A DNA stretch of 64,000 nucleotides, from the NCBI RefSeq assembly GCF_030848805.1, contig NC_092365.1:15154486-15218485 (forward strand), read 5' to 3'. The first letter of the stretch is position 1; each line of letters begins with the position of its first letter. The DNA comes from Temnothorax longispinosus (lineage: Eukaryota > Arthropoda > Insecta > Hymenoptera > Formicidae). The notes below the pieces were generated by a model that saw only the letters and a list, made by a program, of their open reading frames with translations, had not been told where the DNA came from and did not search any database. Below are positions 45,401-57,766 of the stretch, one piece after another. Made by a program: the position numbers and the translations under genes.

Positions 45401-46697
45401 TTTTGCACGTCGATATCGAGGGAAAACAACGCTTTTTACGCTTGCATTTACTTTCTTCACTTCGATAATTACTTTGTATTCGCATAAAATTCACGATAAT
45501 TCACATTGCATTCGCACGGGCTTCGGACACATGTACTTACATCGCGTCGTGAACGTTATATATGTTGCGGCCACGTGTATCTACCTCAGATACACCACTG
45601 TGCGACTGTCGCCAGCTGAAGTCGTAAGAATGACATGCTCGAACGCAGTAAAAATTTCTAGAACTTTCTGAGCGACTTCACCAACGGGACAAAGAGTGCC
45701 TTAGGGATAGGTAGGTTTCTTTAGTTCCCTCGTCATGTGGGCAGGATAGAAACGAATAGAAACGAACGTATAGGACGAATTTGAGCGTTAAGCAGAATCG
45801 ACCAATCGCAGTCGAGGGATACTCGAGCGATTGAGTGATTTTCTTACCGCTCAAGGGCGTTCCTGCCAGCTTTCCTCGGAGTTTCCTTGAATTTCATTGG
45901 CTTTCTCGATTGTTTAAAGACAGTCAGCAACACAAACCGTTGCCGAAGAAATATTACCAATTCGTAAAACACGTGTTTGTGTAAACCTGGGTGGTCGATT
46001 CTGAAACCCTAACTATAGCGTTACAACTTCAACTTGCCCTTGAAGCTGTCTGCTCTATTGTTCCAACGAGCACATAAAAGGTCATACATAGTTCTAACAA
46101 ACTATTGTTTCTTTGTTCTGAAACGTTTGCCGTAACCTTTATGAGATTTCGAAAAAGAAAAGTCGATTTCAAAGCACCAGCCGTATAAAGGCTCTTAAAG
46201 AAAAACCAATTAGACATTCTGTATATAATTAATCACATTGCAAAAATAACTTCGCAAATTTCAAGTATGTCTTAATTTCAGCATATCTAATGTCACGATT
46301 ATATCGAGACTGCGGAGTTTAAATTCGTAAATATTAATCGGGACGAGAATTCCACTTTTTTTTACACGATGAAATATAAATAGCGATGAAATATTGTATA
46401 ACGTGAATATAATACGAAATTAAAAATTAATTTTCCCGCAAATTATGTCGGAGCGTTATCGGCTTATGCAATAATTATTTTCACCCAAGATTTCGTAATT
46501 ATCTCACCGCTTCTTGCAAACGTATAAAAACCGTTCGTCATACTAACCTTCTTTAATTTCCTTTCTTGTAAGATCCGCGCTGCCTTTCGTCGCACGTGCT
46601 ACCATATTTGTAAAACCGATGCCGAGTCGTAAAAGCTTGTAATCGTCGTCCGCAGTCAACGGTTCGGGCGTGAGACCACTTAGATGTAGGCATTTCC
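39500..46697 (-). CDS. TDG: G/T mismatch-specific thymine DNA glycosylase, last three coding exons
   Basis: TDG removes thymine from G:T mispairs and 5-formyl/5-carboxylcytosine, starting base excision repair and active demethylation. Three exons join in frame: 46697-46548, 42168-42026, 41449-39500, giving at least 746 residues. The first carries KCLHLSGLTPEPL and GIGFTNMVARAT (human KCLFMSGLS, GIGFTNMVERTT). The second carries KYKPKIAVFNGKLIYEVFSG (human KYQPRIAVFNGKCIYEIFS). The third starts MPSSSARCAQLPRAADKV, containing the arginine that replaces the flipped base (human R275). The N-terminal part with GINPG and the catalytic asparagine is absent here; the first exon starts within the W codon of NHFWKC. 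After the catalytic core come two AT-hooks (41161-41123 and 41068-41033), an IKQE SUMO consensus (41188-41177) and about 500 residues rich in H, P, S, G and Q, far longer than human TDG (410). Confidence 0.93.
39925..39995 (-). repeat. Glutamine-coding CAG/CAA repeat in the TDG last exon
   Basis: On the minus strand this encodes an interrupted polyglutamine run (nine or so Q, H, then nine more Q). CAG and CAA codons are mixed, which stabilises the tract. It lies in the disordered C-terminal extension outside the catalytic domain. Confidence 0.9.
43036..43297. mobile_element. Possible hAT-type MITE remnant in a TDG intron
   Basis: The right end, in reverse complement, reads TAGGGGTTCCCAACCTTCTT, a terminus typical of hAT miniature elements. 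The left end reads TAGGGGTCCTCAATC, matching 12 of 15 bases. The interior is AT-rich and non-coding. I could not see a clean 8-bp target duplication, so the boundaries are approximate. Confidence 0.4.
43298..44640. other. CpG-rich block inside the large TDG intron
   Basis: Unlike the AT-rich sequence around it, this stretch is CpG-rich with overlapping frames on both strands. It may be an internal promoter or contain an exon of another gene; the best candidate frame begins at 44097 on plus (see findings). Nothing is firmly assigned. Confidence 0.35.
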
Positions 46698-49600
46698 CTG
46701 AAAAGAGGAGCACAATGAAAACAATCGCTTAACTGCATAAATTAATAGTAAGAACATAATGATGGTGCCCCGCGCGATCATAATGAACTTCATTATCCCG
46801 GATAGTGAAGTATTAATTTGCGAATCGATCTTGATTACTAATTTAAGATCCACCCGCAAAATTAGACTTTCAAATTAAATACTTGATAGATTATTAAATT
46901 AAAAATTTAGTTTTTCTTATTATTTTTCAAGTCTTGCAGAGTAATTGATAGCTACGGAAAAAAGGAGAGAGGATGAAATTATTATTATCATGTACGCATT
47001 AGCGTGTACAGCATGTTACACGCATCGCCGAAGCACATGGGCGGCTTTTAAAAATTTTAATGAAATCGACGTAGGCGATATTATGCGATCCATTTTTAAT
47101 TTTAATTGCATAATGTTAAGCATTAAATTGCTTACTTGCGGCGCCATTATAACGAAACGTATAATTGCAGTCGTCGCGTGAACGGCCAAATGACTTCGCA
47201 AAGCTATTGTTCCGCGCGAAATACTCCGTATTTTGTTAATAGGCCGCGCTCGACTATTTATATCCCATTAAATAAACGATCTAAATTTTCTGATAGGCAT
47301 AATAAAGCCTCGCCCCGGCGGAGGCTTTCGCGCGGAGATAATGGAATTGTTAGAACAGAAGCGCGCAGCGTGTCTATTGTAATAGAAATGACAACCATTG
47401 TTGTTTCCATTGTCGATGGTACCGCGCTGGTATCGTTTTGCCCGGATTATACTAAAATCATCGTCGTGAATTTTATCATTGAAGTTTACTACTTGAGATA
47501 TATTTTAATCGGACAACGACTCACCCGGTTTTTTTTTCCTGATTACGACTTACGCGTGGAAGTATTTTAATTTAACAATTCGAAAGCTTAATTTTCTCAA
47601 TCGTTTATCCTTTCCGAAATAATCCATTCAATTGCCAAATCAATTCTATCATTCTACAAAACGGCGATTCTATAAGTATTGATGAAATTATTGGCATTCT
47701 ATTATTAATTCACTATTTCTACTAAAGTACGATGACTCCATTGTAAGATTACTTATTCTCTTTTAATGCCGATCGATTGCGAAGGTGAATGCGGAAAGAG
47801 AGCGAGAGAGAGAGAGAAAGAGAGCGAACTATTTCATGAAGATATATAAATTAATCTCGTGCAAGATGTACAAACGATTAGCGGTTGACCGCTTGAATGT
47901 TGCAACAGTGACGAGCGTCAATTAGCGTTGCGAATCGCAAATTTCCATTGTATAAATAATAAATAGCGCGTATAAATAGCGTATAAACAGCGGTAAATCG
48001 TACGGACGACAATTCGTTCTAAATATTGACGTATGAATGCTTGGTAAACGCGCGCGATCGTTTATTTCGTATCGCGAAAAGCAAACACGGCGCTTAACGT
48101 AACGTATAAAAGGTATTCGCGTCGGTTTTCCCGCGGTTATGCATCAAATCGGCAATGCGTACATGGCCGTTTTCAAATTCAAATGGTCGTTTTTAGTAAC
48201 GGCCGTACGAATGAGCAACTAAATACTCGTTGTCAAGTAATACCCCGGAGAGTTTTGTTTTCGACGCATCCGCGAAACTGCATCGCAACAATTTGACGGC
48301 CAAATATTTTGCCGGCGGAACAAGTGTTACAAAGGATAGATTCGATGGAAAAAGGATTAAACGGTTTGGGTCACAGGCGTGTGGGTCGTTCGGTACTTCC
48401 TACTTAAAAGTTAAATTATGAGTTCGCCTAGTGCCACGTCTATGCGACTAGAAATAATCGCTCCTCGCTTGTGAAGGTTGATTTGGCAATTACAAATAAA
48501 TTATTTACGCGCTAAAGTCTCGCTTCGTTAATCTCATGCCTTAATCGTCGCAAAATTAAACATCTCGCGTTACGCTAATCGCGTGTTATAATTATTTTGA
48601 GATCAGAGCTTGAGTAAAATTAAAATGTGTATAAAGATGGATATTTTACGTCTGCAGTAATATCTACATATAAGTATATGAATATATGATTCAAAAATTT
48701 ATTATCGAAGTATATTATGAAAAAAACGTCACGCGCTGAAGTCTCTTCTCTTAAAGCGAACGAAAACGAAGCCTTCTACTTGTTATATATGTCGCTGTTT
48801 AAAAGTTAACTTTCAAAAAAGTTAATAAAAAGGTTCCTAAATTAGAACACCCTTCCGCGTTTACGGTACATCGATAATAAATTTATTTACCGAGACAAAC
48901 GCCACAACGTTGAAGCAATAAGCATCGCACCTCGTCGTTCGCGTGAAAGAAAAGAAAGTCGCGGGCCCAGATAAATCTTTCCGCCGCTCTCGCGGTGATA
49001 CAGGTGCACGGTGCACGGAGGTACACGCTCACACGTATCCGCGTGTACACGTGAGACGACGACACCCCCGGTGGCGCAAAATTACAATCGTCGCCAAAGT
49101 CTATCCCGCGAACGTTTACCCCCAGGCAGCAGATAGAGATTTATGACGCGGCCTCGGGAAATTCTCTCTCTCGCTGCTTTACTCCAGTGGCACCGACCTA
49201 CAACGGGCGCGCCGCGCCGGCACGACCTTGGAGAACTTCGGAACAAAGTTAAACGCTCGTCCGCGGCCGTTGCACGCTTTCCGGCACAACGTGCCCGACC
49301 TCCAAGACCGCGGGAAAAGGCACGAACCGCACGTGTGTGTAATGCCGGTTCCACATTGCGGTCCCCCCCCCCCGTGACCCGGGTCAAGTCTTTTCGGGAA
49401 TAATAAATTCATGCATAATTAGCATAAATCTAGGATGGGAGCGATAAGAAAAGCTTGAAGAGTTAATGAATGCCTAAGATCCAATTGGAGGCATATCTTT
49501 GACAGAAAGTTTATTTGGCATTAGTTTCTACCGTCTTATTACCTATACGTCTCTTCTTTCTCTTCGAGAATTGGCCAATTTCTCGCGAGATGCTCATGTT

Positions 49601-51935
49601 ATTGGCGAGCAATGTTCGCGAGCTTTAGTATGGACGTCGCTTAAAGCTCGCCGCGGCGAAGGGGCCATAAGAAGGAGACTAACGGCCGATCGAACAAACT
49701 TTATCGGGGCGAAACGCGACCCTCCTCCGTCATTCACGACGCTAACCTAACCCAACTTGACTTCGCTCGACCTTCCCGCCTAGCCGGGTGCTTTATGGTG
49801 TTTCGAGCGAGGGTGTGAAAAGTGTGTTCCCTCCTCCTTCCTCCCTCCCTCCCTCCCTCCCCCGTACGTCGATGGAAAGCAAATGCGTTCGTTCCCGCGC
49901 CGGGTCGTCCGTAAATTGTGACTCGTCTCTGATACGGACATAATCGGGGTGGAACTTGCGATCCCGGGCGCGAGTCTATTTTTTTTTTAGGGTTGGGAAA
50001 TTATGGTAATTTATGGGAAATTTGAGAATTTTCCGAGCGAGGAAAAAATAGCTGAAAACGCCGAACTTCTGTCACGGACGTTCTTTGTGAGTTAACGTCT
50101 CTGTGAAACAAATTCTGCCGCTCGAACTCTTCGCTCTTATCGCGAAGTTGTTGCTGTTTTTGCCACTAATACGATTGGCGATATCAGTGTTGGTAATACC
50201 GCTCCCTATTAGTTTGAAGGATTTAATTTTTTCAGCATGAAAAAATATGCAAAAGATATAAATTTTTAAAATATCTGATAATGCCGTTAAAAGTAGAAAT
50301 AAAATACGGGAAGGTATACGTGATAAATATTAATATCAATGCAAATATTTTTCTGTAATATGGAACCATTGTTTCTGCAAATAATTTACGTATATATATT
50401 TTTACTGTAGCATATTTTTATTAATGGATACCTCTGATCCGTGCAACTTGATACATAATCGATGTGCAATATGTGAAATCTGAAGATAATATTTCCTATC
50501 TGCAAACCGAAAATATCCGAATAATTAATTTCGATATGATCTCAATTAGTATCACAAATTAATCACATTATTAATATTCGCTGACAGTTATAGGAGATAT
50601 TAACTGCAATTCTCAATATTCTAACTCTCTAATTTCCTTTGCATATCTTTATTTATCGTATATGATGTATATATAATATACTCAATAATATATATATATA
50701 TTGGTTTTAATATATCTTTTACGTAGTCGAGAATAATTCTCTTTGAGAGAGAAAGGACGTTTAGAGAGACATTTATAGTTTTTAATTCGTTCTTCTCTCC
50801 AAAGAGAAGGCACTAATTCGTCACGTCACACGATTGAATGGGTTTTTGAAGATTTTCGTAACAAGTATTTTCTCAGCGTGATTTTTCACGGTCCATCATG
50901 TTACGGCGAAATAGTCAAAACTCCGGACGCAAAAAACCCCCCGCATCGTACTTTCTGAACTTTCGGACTTCAAGGCCAACGCGTACAGTACGTTCTCCTT
51001 AAACTCGCATTATGGAATTCCGGACATCAGAGAGAGCGCAACAGGACCTTAGGTATCGCATTTTTCTTCTCGCCCGTTCCCACTTCTTTCTCCAGGGGTC
51101 TCGTTCTCGGTTACGAGAGACGCGGCGCGAGCAACGCTTTCCCGAGAAGAAATATCGCCCCTGATATTTTTCTAATGCGCGGAGACTCCGACCCTCCTCC
51201 TTCATTTCCAGACAACGGTAACGATGCGCGAGGGAGTCGCGGGGGATCTCGGCTATCATTTAACGCGAAATGTACAGTTTATTATCTAAATGGCCGCTAA
51301 CTCGTTGCGCGGATCGCTCGCAGTCGTGTAAGATTTTTGTAACAGCGGTAAAGTAAATTATCGCGACTCTTCCCTCGACTTTCGTCGCGCCGTCGTCTCT
51401 TATTGCGGGTCTCTTTGTCGGATAAGGGAACGGTTTTCGTTAGATATCTGTAACGCGAATAATTAAAAAATTGTTCGTTTGTGAGGCGAAGCTGCTAAAT
51501 TTTATCCGTCATAAATATACGCAAACCTTCTGTGTGTATAGAGACTTGTCGCATCAGAGATAAATCTATTTCACTTTGGACATCTTAATCGTCATCGGTG
51601 AACTCCGACGAGCATTGTTAGTCTCGCACTTTATCAAACGCGCGAATTTCTCGATCGACGAGTATATTCGCGTTTGAAACGGCGTGAAATCGACATGGAC
51701 GATATTCCACGCTCGTCGCTCAGACGAAAGGCGAGCCGCAACGAAACGGCGGCGGTGGCGACTATCGCAAATTTCTCAAACCTCCATTGACCTAGATTTC
51801 GCTCCTTTTTTTCCTCTCGGATTCTGAATGGACGCTTGCTTCGAGTCGGTGGCGATGGCGAGAAACGAGCTAGCGGTAGAAGAGAGAAAGAGAAGGGATA
51901 TACGATGGATAGAGAGAAAGATAGAGAGAGCGCGC

Positions 51936-51966
<31 letters not shown>

Positions 51967-53339
51967 GAGGGTAGCGGACAGGGGGAAGCCAGGTGAAAAT
52001 CGATGCAACCGAGAGAGACCTGTGCGTGGGTAACGCGGGAGACCGCGCCTGGAAAATCAATTTTCAGGGTTTTCCAGGACGAAGACCCGTCGGCGGCGAC
52101 CTAGGAAACGGTCGAGAGCAAGTTCTGACGTTGCTGCTCTCTTTTTCCCACGCCGCCTGCGTGTCGGGGATGAGGGGGAGAGTTGAAAGAGGTGAGGAAA
52201 GGGGGCGGGCGAGAGAAAGAGGCGGGTATATCTCAGTGCCACAATTTGCGAACGAGCACGTATTACATCCAGGTGTGCTTAATGATATCCCCGCGCGAAA
52301 GTCTCAAGACGTCGGATGCTTTTTCTTTCTTTCTTTCTCTTTCTCCCTGTCTTGCTCGGGTGTCGTCGCCCGCTTCTCGAGTAATTTCAGCTTTTGTGCT
52401 CGCGCAGGGCCGAGGATATTTTTTTAATTAAAACGCGCCGAGGGGTTGGCGCGTTTAAAGCGAATTCGGTCGCTCGCGTGCGACTTTGAAGCGACTTTTT
52501 CCTCGTCCGATACGCTGCCACCGTCCGGCTGTTAAAACGAGATAATAGGGAGAAACGTCCTTCCGGGGTGATTCAAGCGGGAGATCTTCAGGCTTTCGCG
52601 CCTAGAGCCGCCTGCATCTCTCTCGGCAGTAATTCCACCGACGTCTCTGTTATCCGAGACACAGCGGGATACAGTTTCACAAAGGCGCCAAAGGTAAGAA
52701 ACAGGCGTTCCCTGTATAATCGTCATCCGATAGCCAACATAGTACTTTCCCTTCGGACGCTCTTTTCTTTTGACTCTTCGGATGACCCTAACCTACTGTC
52801 CACCTAATATTGCCTTCATTGTCATTTTTATTTTTATTTTTATTTTGGTAATCATGAGAAATGGAATTAAATAACCTTAGTTTGTGTGGCACACAATCTT
52901 TATACATTCTTTTCTAGATTGTAATTTAAGATACAAAATAAAATTGTGAGAAATAAAATTCGCTCAACTAAGTTAGCTTCGCAGCAACGATGATAAAGAA
53001 AATCTTAGGTCTCATATTTTTAACAGACATTCTTTGAGCGAATCGTGTTCAATCACGCTCGAGAGAAAAATGCTCCGTAATACGCTCCGAGAAATAAGGT
53101 TCGTACGGGACAACCGGACGAAATCTCAGCGTTGTATGCATTTGCCTAGTCACCGAGGTGTCTTTTTCGGCAGAAATTTGGAAAGAAGTAAAGAAAAAGA
53201 GACAGAGGGCACTAAATTCTAGGGAGGTAGTGAACGTGTACGGACTGTAAGCTGCTATCGAGCGGATAGGCGTGCGACAACCCCTCTCCCTTCGTCGTAC
53301 CCCCCTCGGCAGCCCCAGAGTTCCCTTTTTCCTCCTGCT
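46698..53339. other. Probable long TDG intron, no exon recognised
   Basis: The next TDG exon upstream should end with codons for PGNHF plus the first base of W. I looked for its reverse complement (pattern RTGRTTNCCNGG) through to 64 kb and did not find it. The stretch has AT-rich parts with TA runs (50680-50700), a CCT run at 49835-49860, and GA/CT runs at 51900-51965. Short frames have no motifs. Confidence 0.4.
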
Positions 53340-53666
53340 CACCACCCCCTAACCAACCCCTGTCCTCCCTGTTCGCCCTCTACCGCCTCCTCCTCCTCCT
53401 CCTCCACCTCTTCCTCCTCTCCCGCCCCTCTTGGACCGAGCAGCAGCGACAGGGTGGTCGGTGGGTGGAAAAGGGTGGAGGCTGAGGCTACACGTTTTCC
53501 CACACTCGCCCTTCCCGCTCCCCCGACTCTCCTCTCTCTTCGCCATCCAACGCGGCACCCTTCGCCTATCTCGCCCTTGCTCGACCCAACCCCCTCGCTC
53601 TCCCGCTCCCTTGCCTTCGTTCCTCTCACCCTCTCTCCCTTTCTCTTCGCCTCACTCTCACAAATA

Positions 53667-53700
<34 letters not shown>

Positions 53701-53800
53701 ACTGCCACTCATTATAGTTACCACTACACTACCATGTTGCCTCAACCTACACCACCACCTCCTTCTTCGCCACCTCCTTCGTTGCCACCTACGGCAACCG
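53340..53800. repeat. Low-complexity CT-rich block with CA microsatellite
   Basis: The stretch is dominated by CCT/CTC on the plus strand (for example TCCTCCTCCTCCTCC near 53388-53403) and includes an AC run at about 53664-53701, then CCACCT/CTTCG trinucleotides. Long frames on both strands are products of this bias. Confidence 0.85.
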
Positions 53801-53889
53801 ACCGCCAAAGGACGGTCTTGCGTCTAGTGATGGCCCTCGAAGCAATAACCAGCCGCAATTCTCGAGCGAAGTGCGAGTGCCCCGGATAG

Positions 53890-56800
53890 AATATCGCGAC
53901 GTTGCCCTTTGGGTATCATATTAACTCCTTGATGCATTTGGTCCTTATATAAGGACGATTCCTTTATTTAAAATATTATTTTCTAGTATTATTTATTCCT
54001 CTCATCTGAGAGACGTAATAATTTTGTAGAATGTCAATGCCACATCACTACTCGCATTCTTCTCTTCGCTAGACTATTACATCGATTTTCATATGGTCGA
54101 TATTATGTCATTACAGCTTACCAATTTTGCTCTACCGAAAGAACAGGGTAAAGGGATATCAAAGCCTTCGCTTTCGTCAATTTATGGTATTTGATTTTAC
54201 TTCACACATGCATTAAGGTCTGAGTAGAATATACAATTTTTTATTTGGAAGATTGGCATATCAATGGCATATAATTTTTAATAGCGTATAGATATATATA
54301 AAAATTTAAGTACGTAAGATATAAAAAATGATGTGATAATATGTAAGCTGTCACGATTGTATCGACTATTTTTCAACCAATATATTAAATTTCATCGCGT
54401 ACCGCAATTAATTTCAACGTGTTATACCTTCTAATTATTATCTCCCGCGTATTCGTGCCAATAGTCGCGTTCAACTGGTCTGGGTGGTCACGATAATGAC
54501 TAATAAATCCGCCTATAAATTCTCAATGGACCGCTGCACGTCGGTTTGCTTACGTTTCCTTTCGTTTAGCGGGATTATGTACGGTATATACCCGATGCGC
54601 GCGCGAGCGCGCGGGCGCACGGTCGGCGGTTTACTCTTCTCTCTTTGCAGTTACGACGATAAATTACCCGAATCGCAGAGAAAGAAAACACGGGAAACGA
54701 AGTGTACCCGTGAGTACTCATTCTCCGTACTCGCCTGACCGCATTCCGACAATAATCACTTCATCCACTGTCTGTGCCCCGCGCGACGAATGGAGGACCT
54801 TATAACTACTTTCCACTTACGATTTAATTTACCGGCGGCGTATCGTTTTATGCCGCCCCGCGGCAATTACGCGTCGGAAAGATTTATCATCGCGCCTGGG
54901 AAAATTGAAAATTACCAAAGCGTCTCGATACACGGCTCGCGCAAGTGGAACGTGACTTATCGATTAGAAACTTCGGCTCTTATCGATCGACGTATCGGAC
55001 GTATCCCCGAAACGAACGCGCTTTCTTTTCCTTCGACTTCGAACTCTCTTAATTAATTGGCGATCTGTTAATTATCGCGGTGGAAAAATAAATAACGAAA
55101 AACTTACTTATCGCGGATGTTCGGAACGGTTTTTGCTTGAACGGAGTAACGTATAACGCTTCATCACTAAAACTCGTTCACCGAAACTAATAAAAATTGA
55201 TCCGCGAAGGCTATAATTATCTCCCGTAAAATCCGACATTACGCGCCTTAATTCGATTCGACCGCATAAACGTATGATACGGAATTGGATTATCCGCGAG
55301 ATTTCGTTACGATTGCGACGGGATATGAAGGGGATATTCGCGGAACGTGCTAAAATCTTTCTCATAATACATCGCGCGGATGAACCGCGAGAAGCGATAT
55401 GTGTGAAATATTAAGATTCAAGGATCGCGCGTACGTAATTGATACGAGTGAGAAATTTCCCAAACTGTATTTCTTTTTTTTATATCTTACGCCGCGTTAC
55501 ACGTGAAAAAGTATAACCGTTTAACCGATTTTTCCTAAATTTTCTTCCCCTGCTCCCCCCCCCTCTCTCCGTGTGTGTCAATTCTCATTAAGGAAATAAA
55601 ACGAAATGACGCAAGAGAAGAAAGCTCAAATAAGATATTATAGAAGTTTCATCCGTTATGTGGGTCGTTATTATCTAACGTCGCTCCAAAACAACAACAA
55701 CAACAACAACAACAACGGGGCGAAAGCAGTTTGTGTTTCCCGTTGTACTTCGCGTATAACATCAGCCTTGAGGTTCTCACGTGCGACCATCGGCTCGCAT
55801 AATCGATTATCGATAGGCGGCGGGGAGGAGGATAATCTCGGTGCGAAAGCTCCGAGCGATGTCATGACCCCTTAAGAACGCTCTTCTCTCTCCGGGAAAA
55901 AAGTTTCTCCGATAGAAAACTTCGACCGAGTGCTGTGAACTATCGAACCGGCGCGACGGCCGCGCGAGTAAAGGATTGCCGCACGTGTATGTACACGGCG
56001 GTTATAAAATAACCACGCGACAATCTGGGAATCGGTCGAAAGCGATAAAAAAGTAAAATGTTTTATATTTGTGCGACAACGCTCCCCTGGAATTGATATG
56101 GCCGCGAATTCGATGCGGAACTTCTATTTGGGAAACGTCCTTGTGAAAAAGGAATAAAAATACGATTTGAAACAGTATACACGCACCGTTATGCATTGTC
56201 CTATCGCTATGATGCGTATACGACTCGTGAAACATTGATAACGTTGTCGAGAGGGATGTAATTCCGCGTATCTTGCGCTTAAACGCTCACAATTTTCTTT
56301 AGATTTATTGCGCACACGTGCCATGCCACACAAGTAATTCGCCTCTAGAGATAATATATTCGTAATATATTACGTTCGCGTGCTTTGTAGATTATAGATT
56401 AATGTAATTTTAAATCTCGCAAATTGCAATTAGCCATTATTTATCACATTCGTTTCAACGCTTTATTAAATACATATTTGATCCAATCACTCGCCATGTA
56501 TTACGACGCATTGTCTGTGAAAATATAAAACTTATGCATTATTTCAGCGTTTCATAAATATTGCGAGATGTAAAATTATTATCTATGACGAGGATATTTT
56601 AAAAATTATATCCATTTAAAGAGATATTTTCGGTTCTGTATTTATCAGCACCATATTATATCCATGGCAAAGAATATATTTTCATTTCATTACATATTTA
56701 TCTGTGCCAGTTTAATTATGGCACAGTGCCAAATAGCACAACAGTACAAAATAATTTCGTTACCTCAGAGACAAGGACGATTTCGCGAAGCTGTCGCGGA

Positions 56801-57620
56801 TGATTCGCGCGCAACCGATATTTCCCTCGGTAACGCCGGCTAGTTACCCTCGTTAGGTCGGTCGCGGTGACGCGGGGCGCACGGCCAACTCTCCGAGGGT
56901 CTTTTACAACAAGTTGGATCTGCCGGGGGTCGAGGTCGCCGTCGAGGGCGAGGGTGGTCGGTCGGTCGGTCGGTCTGGAACCGATGACTGGTGGTGCGCG
57001 CTTGTGTACGCCGCGCCGCGTCGTATCGCGTCGCCCGGCGTCGCGGAGACTCGGCTTTGGCACGACCACGAAAAGTTTCGCCGGTCACGTTCAACTTTCG
57101 CGCACCGTTCGAAAAACCTCCTCTCTCATTCCCTCTTTCGCGACACCGCCGACGGCGAACTGGGTCGGCGACCGAGTGCCCCCGAGTGCTGTGCCGTGTC
57201 GCGAGCAGCCCCATTGCCGTCTCTCCCGATCGACAACGAGCGCCTTTGGCCGAGAAAAAGTTTTTCCTCCGCGGACTTTTGAGAGGCGGCGAGATGGAGC
57301 CGCGATTCGTCCCGAGACCGCTCGTATTGCACCTTTCCTCTTCGAAACTGTTCGGCACCGGCTCGTCGAAAAGTTCAACGACACGACAGGGATTCGCTAA
57401 ATATATATAATTATTACAGATAACAGAGTTTTAATACAGTAGCATGTTTCATAATAACAGCGAAGGTAATATCAGTTTCACGAGGTGTTGAATACATGAA
57501 GGCGAAATATTAAATAAATAAAAGCGCGACGTATCAAGATAAAATTTTTACAAAAATTCGGTATAACGTTTTAAGAAAAAAATTACTATTTTAGGTAAAC
57601 ATGTTATACATATATATATA
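53890..57620. other. Non-coding or intronic DNA
   Basis: No gene recognised. An AAC trinucleotide run lies at 55690-55717. The interval 56830-57390 is GC-rich, with GGTCG repeats near 56955-56976 and overlapping arginine-rich frames on both strands that I do not support. A promoter-like CpG block is possible there. Confidence 0.35.
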
Positions 57621-57766
57621 TTTAATATAAAATTTACATTATATTATTAACATCATCTATAATTACATGAAATTTGATAAAACAGAATCTAAAACGATGT
57701 ACTTCTAGATCTACTTTCATGTAATTATAAATTATGTTAATAATATAATATGAATTTTATATTAAA
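57621..57766. mobile_element. AT-rich foldback/MITE-like element
   Basis: The left arm TTTAATATAAAATTTACATT and the right arm, in reverse complement TTTAATATAAAATTCATATT, pair over about 55 bp each, continuing through ATATTATTAACAT and TATAATTACATGAAA. A loop of roughly 40 bp separates them. There is no coding capacity, and the target duplication is unclear because the flanks are AT-rich. Confidence 0.75.

Noticed and set aside
53431..53889. Plus-strand frame with HTHTHTH repeat
   Set aside because: Translation of the CA microsatellite and CT-rich flanks.
54790..55056. 88-codon plus-strand frame
   Set aside because: Balanced composition but no motif, no splice context and inside the presumed TDG intron; not enough to call.
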